A DNA stretch of 64,000 nt from Pseudomonadota bacterium (GCA_021777555.1 JAJYDK010000010.1:43259-107258), one strand, 5' to 3'. Shown: positions 35,248-44,549, counted from the stretch's first letter. The notes: generated by a model from the sequence alone, not told the origin. Numbers and translations are program-made.

Positions 35248-36611
35248 GCCGTCCTCACAGCCTGCGGCTGCGCCTGCTCGGAGTGATGTTCGCGGTCTTT
35301 GCGCTCGGACTCGGCGCATCGTTCGCCTCCTACCGGTTCGAAGTGCACAACATCATCGGCGGCCTGGAGGCGCGTACCGTGCAGAACCAGGCGCGCGACC
35401 TGCTCGATGCGCTCAATACCTCCGCGGGCACGCTGCGCGTGAGTCTGCCGCCCGATTGGAGCCGGGTATACGCCGATCCGTCGCGCCAGTTCACGTACAC
35501 CGTGTTCGACCGCAATCGCCGCCCGCTCGCCTGGTCGGCGAATCTCGCCGGGCCGTTGGAATACATCCCGGTGGATGCCAAGGGCCCGATCGGACCGGTG
35601 GAATTCACCGGCGTGGGCGCCTCGCGGCGCACGGTCGTCGCCGCAAGAGGTTCGCACGGGGACGTCATCGTGGTGGCGCGCAAGGGCATCAGCCGCGACA
35701 CGCTCATCGACAGCCTCTTCGAGGAGGACTCCGAGCACGTCTCGGTGCTCATTCCCTTCGCACTGCTCGGGCTCGCCCTGATCTGGCTCATCAGCGGCTG
35801 GAGCCTGCGCCCCATCGAGCGGGCCTCGCGCGAGGCGGCCCGGGTCGGGCCGCGCCAGCCGGACCTGCGCATTTCCGCGGATGATCTGCCGAGGGAGATC
35901 GGCCCCCTCGTCGAGGCCGTCAACGGCGCTCTCGAGCGGCTCTCGCACGCCTACGCGGCCGAGCGGCGGCTCACGGCGGATGCCGCCCACGAGCTGCGTA
36001 CGCCGCTCGCGGTGCTCAATTTGCGCCTGCAGCGCGCCCGTCTCACCGGCACGACCGACTGGCCGGCGCTCGAGCGCGAGCTCGCCCAGATGGGGCGCCT
36101 GGTCGATCAGCTCATCGATCTCGCCCGCAAGGAATCTCTGTCGCACGAGCGGCAGGCGCAGGTGCTGCCCGTGCTCAACCTCTCACGCCTGGTCCGCGAG
36201 GCGGCCGCACAGGTCCTGCCCCTGATGGAAGCGCAGGGACGGCGGTTGGACATCGACGTTCCGGACACAGTGCAGCTGCGCGGCCGCGCGGACGACCTGC
36301 GCGACATGGTGCGCAATCTCCTCGACAATGCCCTCGTACACGGCCGCGGCACGGTGAGCGCGCGGATCCTGACACCAACGGACAGCTCCGGGATAGTGAC
36401 GATCGAGGTGGCCGATGAAGGCCCCGGAGTACCGCCCGGCCAGGAAGACTCCATCTTCGAGCGCTTCCACCGGCTGAACGCCCAGACCCCGGGCTCGGGC
36501 CTCGGGCTCGCCATCGTGCGTCAGGTGGCGCGCAGCCACGGCGGAGATGCGCGCTTCCTGCCCGGAGAGGGGCGAATCATCGTGCAGCTTCCCTTGCAGC
36601 GAGACGCGTGA
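35244..36611 (+). CDS. membrane sensor histidine kinase
   Basis: A 455-residue kinase partner of the preceding regulator. TM1 is LLGVMFAVFALGLGASFASY, a periplasmic domain of about 140 residues follows, then TM2 (VLIPFALLGLALIWLISGW), a HAMP-like linker, the H-box DAAHELRTPLAV (His249), and the ATPase boxes NLLDNALVHG, DEGPGVP and GSGLGLAIV. The periplasmic part resembles QseC/TctE-type sensors. The stimulus is unknown. The start at 35244 gives ATGA coupling. Confidence 0.87.
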   Translation: MSRPHSLRLRLLGVMFAVFALGLGASFASYRFEVHNIIGGLEARTVQNQARDLLDALNTSAGTLRVSLPPDWSRVYADPSRQFTYTVFDRNRRPLAWSANLAGPLEYIPVDAKGPIGPVEFTGVGASRRTVVAARGSHGDVIVVARKGISRDTLIDSLFEEDSEHVSVLIPFALLGLALIWLISGWSLRPIERASREAARVGPRQPDLRISADDLPREIGPLVEAVNGALERLSHAYAAERRLTADAAHELRTPLAVLNLRLQRARLTGTTDWPALERELAQMGRLVDQLIDLARKESLSHERQAQVLPVLNLSRLVREAAAQVLPLMEAQGRRLDIDVPDTVQLRGRADDLRDMVRNLLDNALVHGRGTVSARILTPTDSSGIVTIEVADEGPGVPPGQEDSIFERFHRLNAQTPGSGLGLAIVRQVARSHGGDARFLPGEGRIIVQLPLQRDA

Positions 36612-36732
36612 CGCGGCGGCCGAGCCCCTGCCGGGTAGCGCGCACCCGGCGCGCACGGTGCGCCGCTCGCCTTGCGGGATATCGACCGGGTGCTGCCTCT
36701 GGCGCACGCCACCATTGCGGATCCGACCTGCG

Positions 36733-36747
36733 GCCGCCTCAGGCGGC
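36733..36747. terminator. GC hairpin between convergent genes
   Basis: GCCGCC and GGCGGC pair across a 3-nt loop, in the gap between the kinase stop and the cupredoxin stop. No clear T-run; a weak two-way terminator is possible. Confidence 0.3.
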
Positions 36748-36776
36748 GGCGCGCTCGGCCCCACGAATGTGGACTT

Positions 36777-37322
36777 TCACGGCCGATGCACGGCCGGGAC
36801 AACCTTCAGGGTCCCGTACATTCCCGCCCGATAGTGGCCCGGAACATGGCACGCGTACTGCATGGTCATGGGCCGCGTGAACGTCCAGATGAGCGAGGCG
36901 GTGGCGCCCTTTGCAATGCTCACGCCATTCGGATCGGTCATCCCGGCGTTCGGATGGGCCGCCATCTCGCGGTCGTGTTGCTTCTGCTCTTGCGCGGTGC
37001 CCAGTATGAATTCGTGATCGACCACCCCCTCGTTCGTGATCACGAACTTGACGGTCTCGCCGACCTCGACCGTCACGGTCGCGGGAGAGAATTTGAACTC
37101 GGTCGCGATGATGTGGATCACCCGATCGACAGCCGATGCCCTGCCGGGATGGCCGAACGGGAAGCTCGCAGAGTGTGACAGCATCCGCCCGCTCGCCCCA
37201 CCCATTGGCATCCCGCCCCTGCTCATGCCGGTCGGCGCCATGGCCGTGGCCTGACCCAGGGCGGGCGCGATCATGATGACCGCGGCGAAGGCGGCCAGAT
37301 GCCTGGGCTGGAAATACCTCAC
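36777..37322 (-). CDS. periplasmic cupredoxin
   Basis: A 181-residue blue-copper-type protein. The signal peptide (HLAAFAAVIMIAPALGQATA) is followed by a Gly/Met-rich linker and one cupredoxin domain. Copper ligands are His103 (VDHEF), Cys158 (YACHVPGH), His163 and Met168, the standard set. The GTG at 37322 has GGAGG 6 nt upstream. It may carry electrons or bind copper in the periplasm. It converges on the sensor kinase gene. Confidence 0.83.
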   Translation of the reverse strand: MRYFQPRHLAAFAAVIMIAPALGQATAMAPTGMSRGGMPMGGASGRMLSHSASFPFGHPGRASAVDRVIHIIATEFKFSPATVTVEVGETVKFVITNEGVVDHEFILGTAQEQKQHDREMAAHPNAGMTDPNGVSIAKGATASLIWTFTRPMTMQYACHVPGHYRAGMYGTLKVVPAVHRP

Positions 37323-37786
37323 GATGAACCTCCGAGTTGGATTGCGAAAGCGAGTGGGCGCCGAAAGCACCGCTTGCAGACGCCAGCCGTCCGGGCGATC
37401 GTGGTTCCTGGCGCACTCCGATCTCGGTGCCGGTACCCGGATAAGCCGCCAACAGGATACACCTCGAGCCGCGTGTCGGCAGTCACCGCCCGCTCGAACG
37501 CATCTTCGAGGTCATGATCTGCGACATCGGCACCCATCCGGTTTCGGCGTTCGGCAGGCCGCGCCATCTGAGGCGTAGCCAGACGGCACGCACCGAAGAG
37601 CTGCCGCAGGCGCCCCAGGGGGATGAATCATCGAGTAATCTCCCCCGGTGACCAATGACCAATCCCACCTTGTCACGTTCAATGAGGGCCACCAGTACAG
37701 ATCGACGCTGCAGGCCGGGGCACGCGGCACAAGTCATTGACATGCGTGGCCCTCGGCCTGACAGGGCGGATCAACCCTCGCGCGGC
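37323..37786. other. 464-bp gap without a supported gene
   Basis: The region lies between the cupredoxin start and the flavoprotein stop. Short open frames exist on both strands but none has a good ribosome site or recognisable motif. A tandem TGACCAA repeat near 37647 is the only local structure seen. Confidence 0.4.
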
Positions 37787-40700
37787 TCAAGGACGCGTGC
37801 CCAGTTGCCTGAGACAGCGGTCTATCCATCGCCGCGTGAGCTTCTCCAGAGTCGAGTTCTGCCTGAGGCGCGCATCGAGCGTCGCGAAGTCGACGTGATC
37901 GAGCGGCTGATCCTGGTTGAAGCACGAGAACACGTACACGGTCGCGCCGGTGGCCGGATCCGTAAGCGGCTGCAGGCAACTGCCGCAGATTTCCTTCATC
38001 ATGCACTGCATCGGCGAGTTGATCGAGCCGATGGCCACGTGATGGGGCTTGAGGTACGGACGCAATGCTCGCGAGCGCGCGCGCGCCACCGCCGACATCA
38101 TGCCCTGCGAGCCGATGGCGATGATGCGATCGACTTCCTCGAGGCGGATGGCGGGAGGCCCGAGCGCCCCGGAGGCATACGCTACGACGGCATCGATCAC
38201 GGAGCCCGTGAAGCTGCGGTCCTGCGGCCTGCCTGCAACGAAACCCGGCGGCTCCTCGCAGCACCAGATGACCACATCCGCCGCCTGCTCGATCTGGCCG
38301 ATCTTGTAGCGATCCCTCTGGCGGCGATATGCGGCGAAATAGAGCACGCGCGATCCGGCGGCGCGCAGCGCAGCGCCGATCGAGAACAGCACCGCATTGC
38401 CGAGGCCACCGCCGAGCAGCGCCACGGTGACCCCGGAGGGGATGTCGGTCGGGGTGCCCGTGGGTCCCATCAACACGACCGGCTCGCCCGGCGCGAGCGA
38501 GGCGCACAGGTCCGATGAGCCGCCCATCTCGAGCGCGATGGTGGAGATGAGCCCTTGGCGAGACTCGACCGAGGCTCCGGTGAGCGCGAGGCCCTCCATG
38601 GCGAGTGTGGTGTCCCCGGTGCGCGGCGCGAGCGCCTCGAAGTTCTGCAGGCGATAGAACTGCCCCGGGGCGAAGCGACGGGCGGCGAAGGGGGCGCGCA
38701 CCACCACCTCGACGATGTTGGGCGCCAGGCGGTGGACCGCCTCGACCCTGGCGCGCAGTCCGTCCTCGAGCCGCCCGAGAAAGGCGGCCTCATCGAGGTC
38801 CGAGGCGGGCGCCCTGCGCGCGAGCACGCGCGTGAGCACCGGATACCCTTGTTTGGCGCTCGCCATCGCCTTGACCACGTTCCCGAAATAGGACGGGTGG
38901 AGGTCGCCGAAGAAGCTGAGGAATCGCCCGTCGGGACGCCTGTGCAGCAGCACCCGCGGCTCATCGGGCTTCGGGTTGGCGCGCTCAGCGCTCACCGGCG
39001 CGCCTTGCTCGTCGCAGGGCTGGAAATAACGCTGTGCGAGCGGCAGATCTAGCGCCTCCTCGCGCGCCACCACCGTGTTGGGCTGAGTTCCGGCGGCGAC
39101 CAGGATCGTGCCCGCGGGCAGCACGCGCTCGCCGCCCTCACTCCAGCGGCCAGTTTCCCCGCGCCGCATCACCGCGACACGCAGTGCCGCCGCATGCCCG
39201 TGGTTGTCCACTTCCACCGCGCGCGGATCGAGTCCCTCGGCGAACCGCACGCCCTCTTCCAGCGCCTTGGCCACCTCCTCGTGGTTTACGGTGTAGGCCG
39301 GGCTGTCGAGGAGGCGCCTGCGGTAGGCGATGGTCACTCCGCCCCACTCCTCGAGCAGCTCTCGCAGCCTCACCTCCCGGTGCTCGCGCCCGGCCGCCTC
39401 GCGTTCAGCGCGGATCGCTCGTGCATGGCTGAGAAACACCTCGGCGGTCTGCGCCTCCTCGGCGCTCCAGGACGCGCGCACCGTGTCCTCGCCACACTCG
39501 GCGGCGAGGACCTCGAAGCGGTGCAGAAACTTCTCCACCTGCACCGGGTAGTAGGCGAGCGCCTCGGTCGCGGCATCGATCGCCGTGAGGCCCCCTCCGA
39601 TCACCACCACCGGCAGGCGGATCTCGAGGTTGGCGATCGAGTCGCGCTTGGCCGCCCCGGTGAGCTGCAGCGCCATGAGGAAATCGGAGGCGGTGCGTAC
39701 CCCGCGTGCCAGGCCATTCGGGAGCTCGAGCATCGTCGGGCGGCCCGCGCCGACTGCGAGTGCGATGTGATCGAAGCCGAGCGCGAAGGCGTCCTCGAGG
39801 GTGATCGTGCCGCCGAAACGCACGCCGCCGAACAGCGCGAATTCGTGCCGCCGCTCGAGCATCAGACGGATCAGCTTCAGGAAGTTCTTGTCCCAGCGCA
39901 CGGTGATGCCGTACTCGGCGACCCCGCCGAAGCCGGCCATCCGGCGCCGATCGAGCGGCTCGTGAAGCTCACGCACCTCGCGCACCGGCCGGAAGCGGCG
40001 CCGCTCGCCGCCGAGCCCGACGCCGGAAAGGCCCTCATCCAGTGGCTCGATTTTCAGTCCATCGATCCCGATCACGGTATGCCCGTCGTTGAGCAGGTGA
40101 TGCGCCAGAGTGAATCCCGCGGGCCCAAGACCTACGATCAACACCCGTCTGCCGCTCGGGGGCTTCGGGTACGGACGGCGCAGATCCAGGGGATTCCAAC
40201 GGGTGAGAAGGCTGTAGATCTCAAATCCGTAGGGAAGCTCGAGCACATCGCGCAGGGTGCGCGTCTCCGCCTGCGGGATGTCGACCGGCTGCTGCTTCTG
40301 GTAGATGCAGCTGCGCATGCAGTCGTTGCAGATGCGATGGCCGGTCGCGGCGACCATCGGGTTGTCGAGCGTGATCGCCGCGAGCGCCGCGATCGGAAAG
40401 CCTTCGGCCTTCAACTGCTGGAACTCGGAAATCCGCTCCCCGAGCGGACAGCCGGTCAGGGGTCTCCCGAAAGCATCGGCACGAAATGCCCTGGGCGGGG
40501 CCTCGGGGGCGTTCCTCGCGCCCTTTTCCGCAAATCCGTGCGAGCAGGAATCCTTGCCCTGGTTGTGGCACCAGATGCAGTAGTGCACCTGATCGAGCGC
40601 GCTCTTCAGATCGGCGCCGCCGTCGGTGAGCTCGAAACCATCGCGGCGGCGCAGGTGCTCCGGTGGGGCCCGGTAACTGCGAACGCCAGCGGTTTCCTCG

Positions 40701-41299
40701 ACGGCGATGGGCAGCAGATGCTGCGCATCGAGCTTCGCGGGTGCCTTGAACAGCACTCCGGCGCGATGCCGGCGCTTGCCCTCCTCCGTCCAGACCGCCC
40801 AAGCCGCGTAACGCAGCGCCAGCTCGAGATCCTCGCAGTGTGCCTGAGGCGCCTCTTCCCACCGCGCCACCTGCCGGGCGAAGGCGAGCTCATCGAACGG
40901 ACCGCCCAGGCGCGAGCGGATCTGCGCCTCGAGCGACTCGCCATCGAGGCCCGCCGCCTCGACCGGGGTGATCTTTTTCATGGCGCGCCGCTGCACGAAC
41001 AGGCGTTTGCAGGCGTAGAGCGGGGCCAACTCGCGGTGGCGGGCCGCCAGCGCGCCCGCCTCGGCGCCGATGCAGAACAGATCGGCCAGAAAATCCTCGA
41101 GGTGCGGAGCGAGCTCGAGCATCAGCGCCGAGCGCGCCGCCTGATCGAGAGACTCCGGCTCGCCACGCGCCTCCCCGAGGCGGCGCGCGAGATCGGGATC
41201 GGCCGCCGCTAGGAATTCCCGATACGCCCGGTCGAGGCGCTCGAGCCCCTGGCGCCGGTACAGATCCTCAGCGGTGAGTCCGTATGCGGGCTTGAGCAT
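37787..41299 (-). CDS. large Fe-S flavoprotein oxidoreductase (GltD-like plus PyrK-like)
   Basis: A 1170-residue cytosolic redox enzyme. The N-terminal third is helical, with Cys clusters at 241/244/252 and 324/327/331 (CNDCMRSC) like the Fe-S region of GltD relatives. The middle is a pyridine-nucleotide flavoprotein (VGLGPAGFTLAHHLLNDGH and VVIGGGLTAIDAATEAL). The C-terminal third resembles PyrK/ferredoxin-NAD reductase (APGQFYRLQNF, ALLGGGLGNAVLFSIG) and ends with a Cys set, CMMKEICGSC plus a later FSC, fit for a 2Fe-2S centre. It could pass electrons between NAD(P)H and a ferredoxin-like carrier. No strong ribosome site is seen before 41299. Function not established. Confidence 0.75.
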   Translation of the reverse strand: MLKPAYGLTAEDLYRRQGLERLDRAYREFLAAADPDLARRLGEARGEPESLDQAARSALMLELAPHLEDFLADLFCIGAEAGALAARHRELAPLYACKRLFVQRRAMKKITPVEAAGLDGESLEAQIRSRLGGPFDELAFARQVARWEEAPQAHCEDLELALRYAAWAVWTEEGKRRHRAGVLFKAPAKLDAQHLLPIAVEETAGVRSYRAPPEHLRRRDGFELTDGGADLKSALDQVHYCIWCHNQGKDSCSHGFAEKGARNAPEAPPRAFRADAFGRPLTGCPLGERISEFQQLKAEGFPIAALAAITLDNPMVAATGHRICNDCMRSCIYQKQQPVDIPQAETRTLRDVLELPYGFEIYSLLTRWNPLDLRRPYPKPPSGRRVLIVGLGPAGFTLAHHLLNDGHTVIGIDGLKIEPLDEGLSGVGLGGERRRFRPVREVRELHEPLDRRRMAGFGGVAEYGITVRWDKNFLKLIRLMLERRHEFALFGGVRFGGTITLEDAFALGFDHIALAVGAGRPTMLELPNGLARGVRTASDFLMALQLTGAAKRDSIANLEIRLPVVVIGGGLTAIDAATEALAYYPVQVEKFLHRFEVLAAECGEDTVRASWSAEEAQTAEVFLSHARAIRAEREAAGREHREVRLRELLEEWGGVTIAYRRRLLDSPAYTVNHEEVAKALEEGVRFAEGLDPRAVEVDNHGHAAALRVAVMRRGETGRWSEGGERVLPAGTILVAAGTQPNTVVAREEALDLPLAQRYFQPCDEQGAPVSAERANPKPDEPRVLLHRRPDGRFLSFFGDLHPSYFGNVVKAMASAKQGYPVLTRVLARRAPASDLDEAAFLGRLEDGLRARVEAVHRLAPNIVEVVVRAPFAARRFAPGQFYRLQNFEALAPRTGDTTLAMEGLALTGASVESRQGLISTIALEMGGSSDLCASLAPGEPVVLMGPTGTPTDIPSGVTVALLGGGLGNAVLFSIGAALRAAGSRVLYFAAYRRQRDRYKIGQIEQAADVVIWCCEEPPGFVAGRPQDRSFTGSVIDAVVAYASGALGPPAIRLEEVDRIIAIGSQGMMSAVARARSRALRPYLKPHHVAIGSINSPMQCMMKEICGSCLQPLTDPATGATVYVFSCFNQDQPLDHVDFATLDARLRQNSTLEKLTRRWIDRCLRQLGTRP

Positions 41300-41766
41300 C
41301 GTGGGCGGTCACGCAGTGGTTGTCAGCGGCCAGCTGGAAAAACGGCGCGCGCGCCGGGCGATGGAGGCCAAGATGGGTCCCATACCGCCGGGCAACGGTT
41401 GCCAGGCCCCGTAGCAGGCCTTACCCGCGTCGATGAAGCTGTCTGCCGCATGAAGGGATGCGTCCAGTCGATACGAGCCGTATCCTGAACATACGCGTTT
41501 TCGAGCCGGGATGCGACGTCGGCCCGGGTAAGGAAAGTCCTGTCGCCTGACGACACGGACGACTCTTGCGTATCCCGGCCTGCCCGCTTGATGGACATCA
41601 AGGCGCCGGCTCCTCCGGACGCGCACCGTGGTTCATGTCGTCCTCCGATACGTTTTTCCAGAAGGATCGCGATGTCGCCCGCCTCGAAGCGCTCGGAGGG
41701 CTGCCGTACGCCGACGCACCCGGCCTTTCCCGTTCCCGACAGGCCACGATCAACGAGGAGATATCC
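41300..41766. other. 467-bp divergent regulatory gap
   Basis: The space between the flavoprotein and the DUF2249 gene holds an FNR/DNR palindrome (41588-41601) and a GAGGAG ribosome site at its right end. I see no supportable gene in it. Confidence 0.4.
41588..41601. promoter_or_regulatory. FNR/DNR box 1
   Basis: TTGAT-GGAC-ATCAA is a perfect match to the TTGAT-N4-ATCAA site of FNR/DNR proteins. It lies 166 bp before the DUF2249 gene and 289 bp before the divergent flavoprotein gene. Confidence 0.65.
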
Positions 41767-42012
41767 ATGACACCACCGAAAATTCTCGACGTTCGCACGC
41801 TCATTCCAATGGAGCGCCACCGCGTGATCTTCGAAACCTACGGCAAGCTCGAGCTCGGCGAGAGCTTCGTACTGGTGAACGACCATGACCCGAAACCCCT
41901 CTACTACCAGTTCGAGGCCGAACACACGGGTAATTTCTCGTGGAATTACCGGGAGCAGGGACCGGGTACGTGGCAGGTGGAGATCGGCCGCACCGCGGCC
42001 ACGCGCCGCTGA
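41767..42012 (+). CDS. DUF2249 domain protein
   Basis: An 81-residue protein made of one DUF2249 domain (LDVRTLIPMERHRVIFETYG, then FVLVNDHDPKPLYYQFEAEH). This TusA-like small fold is common beside nitric oxide and denitrification genes. The His in NDHDP is a family hallmark. GAGGAG 6 nt upstream fixes the start. An FNR/DNR box lies upstream. The biochemical role is unknown. The DGC pseudogene starts 19 bp later. Confidence 0.8.
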   Translation: MTPPKILDVRTLIPMERHRVIFETYGKLELGESFVLVNDHDPKPLYYQFEAEHTGNFSWNYREQGPGTWQVEIGRTAATRR

Positions 42013-42030
42013 GCACCGAATCGCGCTTTG

Positions 42031-42319
42031 ATGCGCACGAATCCCAAGCCACTCGTCTATTCCTGCTCCGGCTGCTCGAGCGCCGCGCAAATGGCCAATC
42101 ACCTCGCATTGCGGCTCGATCGCGCCGGGCTTGCCGATATGTCGTGCATCGCGGGCGTCGAACCCACCACCCACCTCCTGTTGAGCGAGCTAGGTGTAAA
42201 GAAGCGCGCGCACCGACTTCGATGCCGATGAGGCCCATGGCATCTACATCGAGAAGATCGCGCCCGCCGCAATGGCCCTCAGCGGGCCGGCGACCGCGCT
42301 GACGGCCCCGCCACGCTAA
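42031..42319 (+). pseudogene. broken DGC-family (putative zinc-binding) protein
   Basis: The first frame encodes LVYSCSGCSSAAQMANHLAL and MSCIAGV, typical of the DGC-domain family, then jumps directly to EPTTHLLLSELGVKKR. The family's central DGC-containing segment is missing, apparently an in-frame deletion near 42155. Near 42210 the reading shifts by one base: TDFDADEAHGIYIEKIAP continues in the next frame to a TAA at 42317, while the original frame stops at 42231. Intact relatives run about 110-140 residues through both parts. The product is probably lost. Family assignment is by recalled motif. Confidence 0.65.
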
Positions 42320-42633
42320 TCCCGGACACCAAAATGCGCCTTGGCGGCGGGCGTCATCAGCCGTGGCGACCATGCCGGCAGCCACACGAGGTTCACCTCC
42401 ACGTCCGTCACACCCGGCAGACTTTTGCTGCGTTCGTGGACACCTGACAGGATGTAGTCCTGAGCGGGACACCCCGGCGTCGTCATGGTCATGGTGATCT
42501 TGACCAGGCCACCCTCCACTTCCAGTTCGTAGAGCAGGCCGAGATCGACGATGTTGTAGCCCAGTTCGGGGTCGATCACCTCATGCAGGGCATTCAGGAC
42601 GTGTTCCCGATTCAATGCGCTCCCGTCGCCCAT
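42316..42633 (-). CDS. MIP18/DUF59 Fe-S assembly-type protein
   Basis: A 105-residue DUF59 protein (VLNALHEVIDPELGYNIVDLG, MTTPGCPAQDYI, VNLVWLPAWSP). The conserved Cys is in TPGCPA. The family (SufT, PaaD, MIP18) helps build or insert Fe-S clusters. It begins 4 nt before the stop of the tandem DUF2249 gene region and lies in the leftward run with it and the oxidase-like membrane protein. It overlaps the DGC pseudogene end. Confidence 0.85.
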   Translation of the reverse strand: MGDGSALNREHVLNALHEVIDPELGYNIVDLGLLYELEVEGGLVKITMTMTTPGCPAQDYILSGVHERSKSLPGVTDVEVNLVWLPAWSPRLMTPAAKAHFGVRD

Positions 42634-42637
42634 GGGA

Positions 42638-43162
42638 TCACTCCGCGTGCCGGATCAGAAGCCGCACGCCCTCGCCCACCTTCTCGGTATGGATGGCGGC
42701 GCCTCGTGCCTGCAGCTCCGGATAGAGGAAGACCGGATCTCGCTCGTTGAGCGCTTCGAGGACTTGTCCGGGAGCAAGATGCTCGAGCGCATCGAGGATG
42801 CGGATCATCGGCTCCGGGGGCTCGAGGCCGCGGTTGTCGAGAATCGCGCTGGGCTTGGGCCAGTCGGCGATGGTGGAGTGCCGGGCCGGATCCTTTGTGC
42901 TCGAAGCCGCGGACGATGCCGGCGCCGATTGCGATGACCGGGGCGAGAACAGCACTTCCCATTCGCCCTCGCCCCGCCGTAGCTCCTCGTGATCGAATCC
43001 CTTGCGGCCGAGCAGCGCATACAACGGCATGGGCTCGAACGGGACGAGCAGCCGCAGCGACTGTCCCACGGCGAGGCCACCGACCGCCTTCAGGATTCGG
43101 GGCAATGGCTCGCCTCCCGTGCGCAGCTCCTCGCGAACATCCAGGGTGAACGGCTCGGTCAT
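42638..43162 (-). CDS. two-domain DUF2249 protein
   Basis: A 174-residue protein with two DUF2249-like domains, residues 5-72 (LDVREELRTGGEPLPRILKA) and 105-172 (LDNRGLEPPEPMIRILDALE), joined by a Ser/Ala-rich linker. Its ATG overlaps the stop of the membrane protein gene, so translation is coupled. DUF2249 proteins recur near NO-related genes; a heme or metal role has been suggested but not shown here. Confidence 0.78.
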   Translation of the reverse strand: MTEPFTLDVREELRTGGEPLPRILKAVGGLAVGQSLRLLVPFEPMPLYALLGRKGFDHEELRRGEGEWEVLFSPRSSQSAPASSAASSTKDPARHSTIADWPKPSAILDNRGLEPPEPMIRILDALEHLAPGQVLEALNERDPVFLYPELQARGAAIHTEKVGEGVRLLIRHAE

Positions 43163-44508
43163 GGTGATCCTCTCGGGTCAGGCAGGAATGGGGGCGCGTC
43201 GGGCCGGGAATTCGGCGGGCGCGCGTAATGGCCACGCCAGGCGCGCCAGTACTCGGTGATGAGACCAAGGGTCGAGATCGTCACGAGCGCAAAGTCGAAT
43301 CGGAAGGCCAGCCCGCTGCGCAGGAGCACGCTGACCGCCCCGAGCAGAACCCCGAGGAAGTAGAGCGCGAACCACCGACGGCCACGCCGTTCCCTGACCA
43401 GATCCTGCACACGAGGCACGACCCCGCCGCGCCCGAGATGACTGCCGTAGCGGCTCAGCCAGGTGAGAAAGGGAACGATCTTGTACAGCTGCGTGAGCGC
43501 GAGCCCCGTGAGCCACCCGAATATCAGTAGAAAGACGACGAGCGGCGATCCCACGTCGGGATGGCCGGTCGCAAGAAAGACGGCGGCGAGCATCGTGGCG
43601 ATCCCCAGGAACCCGAAGGCGCCCGACACGGCCCGGTTATGCGCTTCGATGAGCGCGCGCCTGCGGGTGCGATAAATGCGGACGATGTCCCAGAGATAGA
43701 GCGTCACGGCGAGCCCGATCGCCACGTATCCCGTCCATTGCGCGATCCGCAGCGGCTCCGCCGTCAGCCAGATCCGCGCCACGCCGGCCCCGATGGCCAG
43801 GGCGAAACCCGCGGCACCGAGGACGTGAACGCACTCTCCGGTGATCCCACGCTCCTCCGGGGCGAGCATGAACATGGGAAACAGTTTGTAGCCGACCCCC
43901 ATCGCCGTGAGCGTGAACCATCCTCCCAGTCCGGCGATCGCGTGATCGCCGACACTGGACATGAGTGGCGCCAGATTTGGCGTCAGGGGCGCCACGGTGA
44001 GCGCCAGGGCGAACGACAGGCCGAGGGTCACCGTGAGGATCAGGAAAATCAGTCCGCTGAGGATCATCCGTCCCGGCAGTGGCAACGGGCGCGAGCGGAA
44101 CAACGGCACACCGATGTTCCAGCAGCCGAGCAGCACCCCCACGATCACCACGGCGCCACCGGAGGGCAGCGCAATGGCAAGCTCCCTCGAGCCACCGCCG
44201 AATCCGATGAAGCCGCAGACCATGCCCGCGAGGCCGGCCTCGAGGATCGCGACCGTCGCGAGCGCCAGCGGCTGACTCGGGAGCGGGCGACAGGTGATCA
44301 CCGGGACGAACTGGAACAACGCCCCGAGCATCAACAGCGACAGCCAGCCGATCACCAGCAGATGCACCACGATGAGCGTCCCGGGCGCGGAGATCGCCCG
44401 AGCCGGCCATGTCACACCGGCCAGAATCAGCCCCTGCGCCGCCACGAAGTTGACGAGCGCGCAGGCGAAGGCGGGCAGGGTCGAGCGCGAGAGGCGTTTG
44501 CTGATCAT
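43159..44508 (-). CDS. polytopic membrane protein, oxidase-subunit-I-like
   Basis: A 449-residue protein with about twelve membrane helices. Helix text such as VVHLLVIGWLSLLMLGALFQ and HAIAGLGGWFTLTAMGVGYK, each with one His near a helix start, resembles heme-copper oxidase subunit I or NnrS-like proteins, but the full His set of a catalytic oxidase is not evident. A heme-binding or NO-response membrane role is plausible. The ATG at 44508 follows a run of seven Gs 5 nt away. It heads a leftward run with the DUF2249 and DUF59 genes. Confidence 0.6.
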   Translation of the reverse strand: MISKRLSRSTLPAFACALVNFVAAQGLILAGVTWPARAISAPGTLIVVHLLVIGWLSLLMLGALFQFVPVITCRPLPSQPLALATVAILEAGLAGMVCGFIGFGGGSRELAIALPSGGAVVIVGVLLGCWNIGVPLFRSRPLPLPGRMILSGLIFLILTVTLGLSFALALTVAPLTPNLAPLMSSVGDHAIAGLGGWFTLTAMGVGYKLFPMFMLAPEERGITGECVHVLGAAGFALAIGAGVARIWLTAEPLRIAQWTGYVAIGLAVTLYLWDIVRIYRTRRRALIEAHNRAVSGAFGFLGIATMLAAVFLATGHPDVGSPLVVFLLIFGWLTGLALTQLYKIVPFLTWLSRYGSHLGRGGVVPRVQDLVRERRGRRWFALYFLGVLLGAVSVLLRSGLAFRFDFALVTISTLGLITEYWRAWRGHYARPPNSRPDAPPFLPDPRGSP

Positions 44509-44549
44509 GGCTGCCCCCCCAAGCGTCCTCGTCATGCCCCGAGTCCGCC

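Noticed and set aside
37483..37743. An 86-codon minus-strand frame in the gap before the flavoprotein stop
   Set aside because: No ribosome site, no recognisable motif, and competing frames of similar length on both strands.
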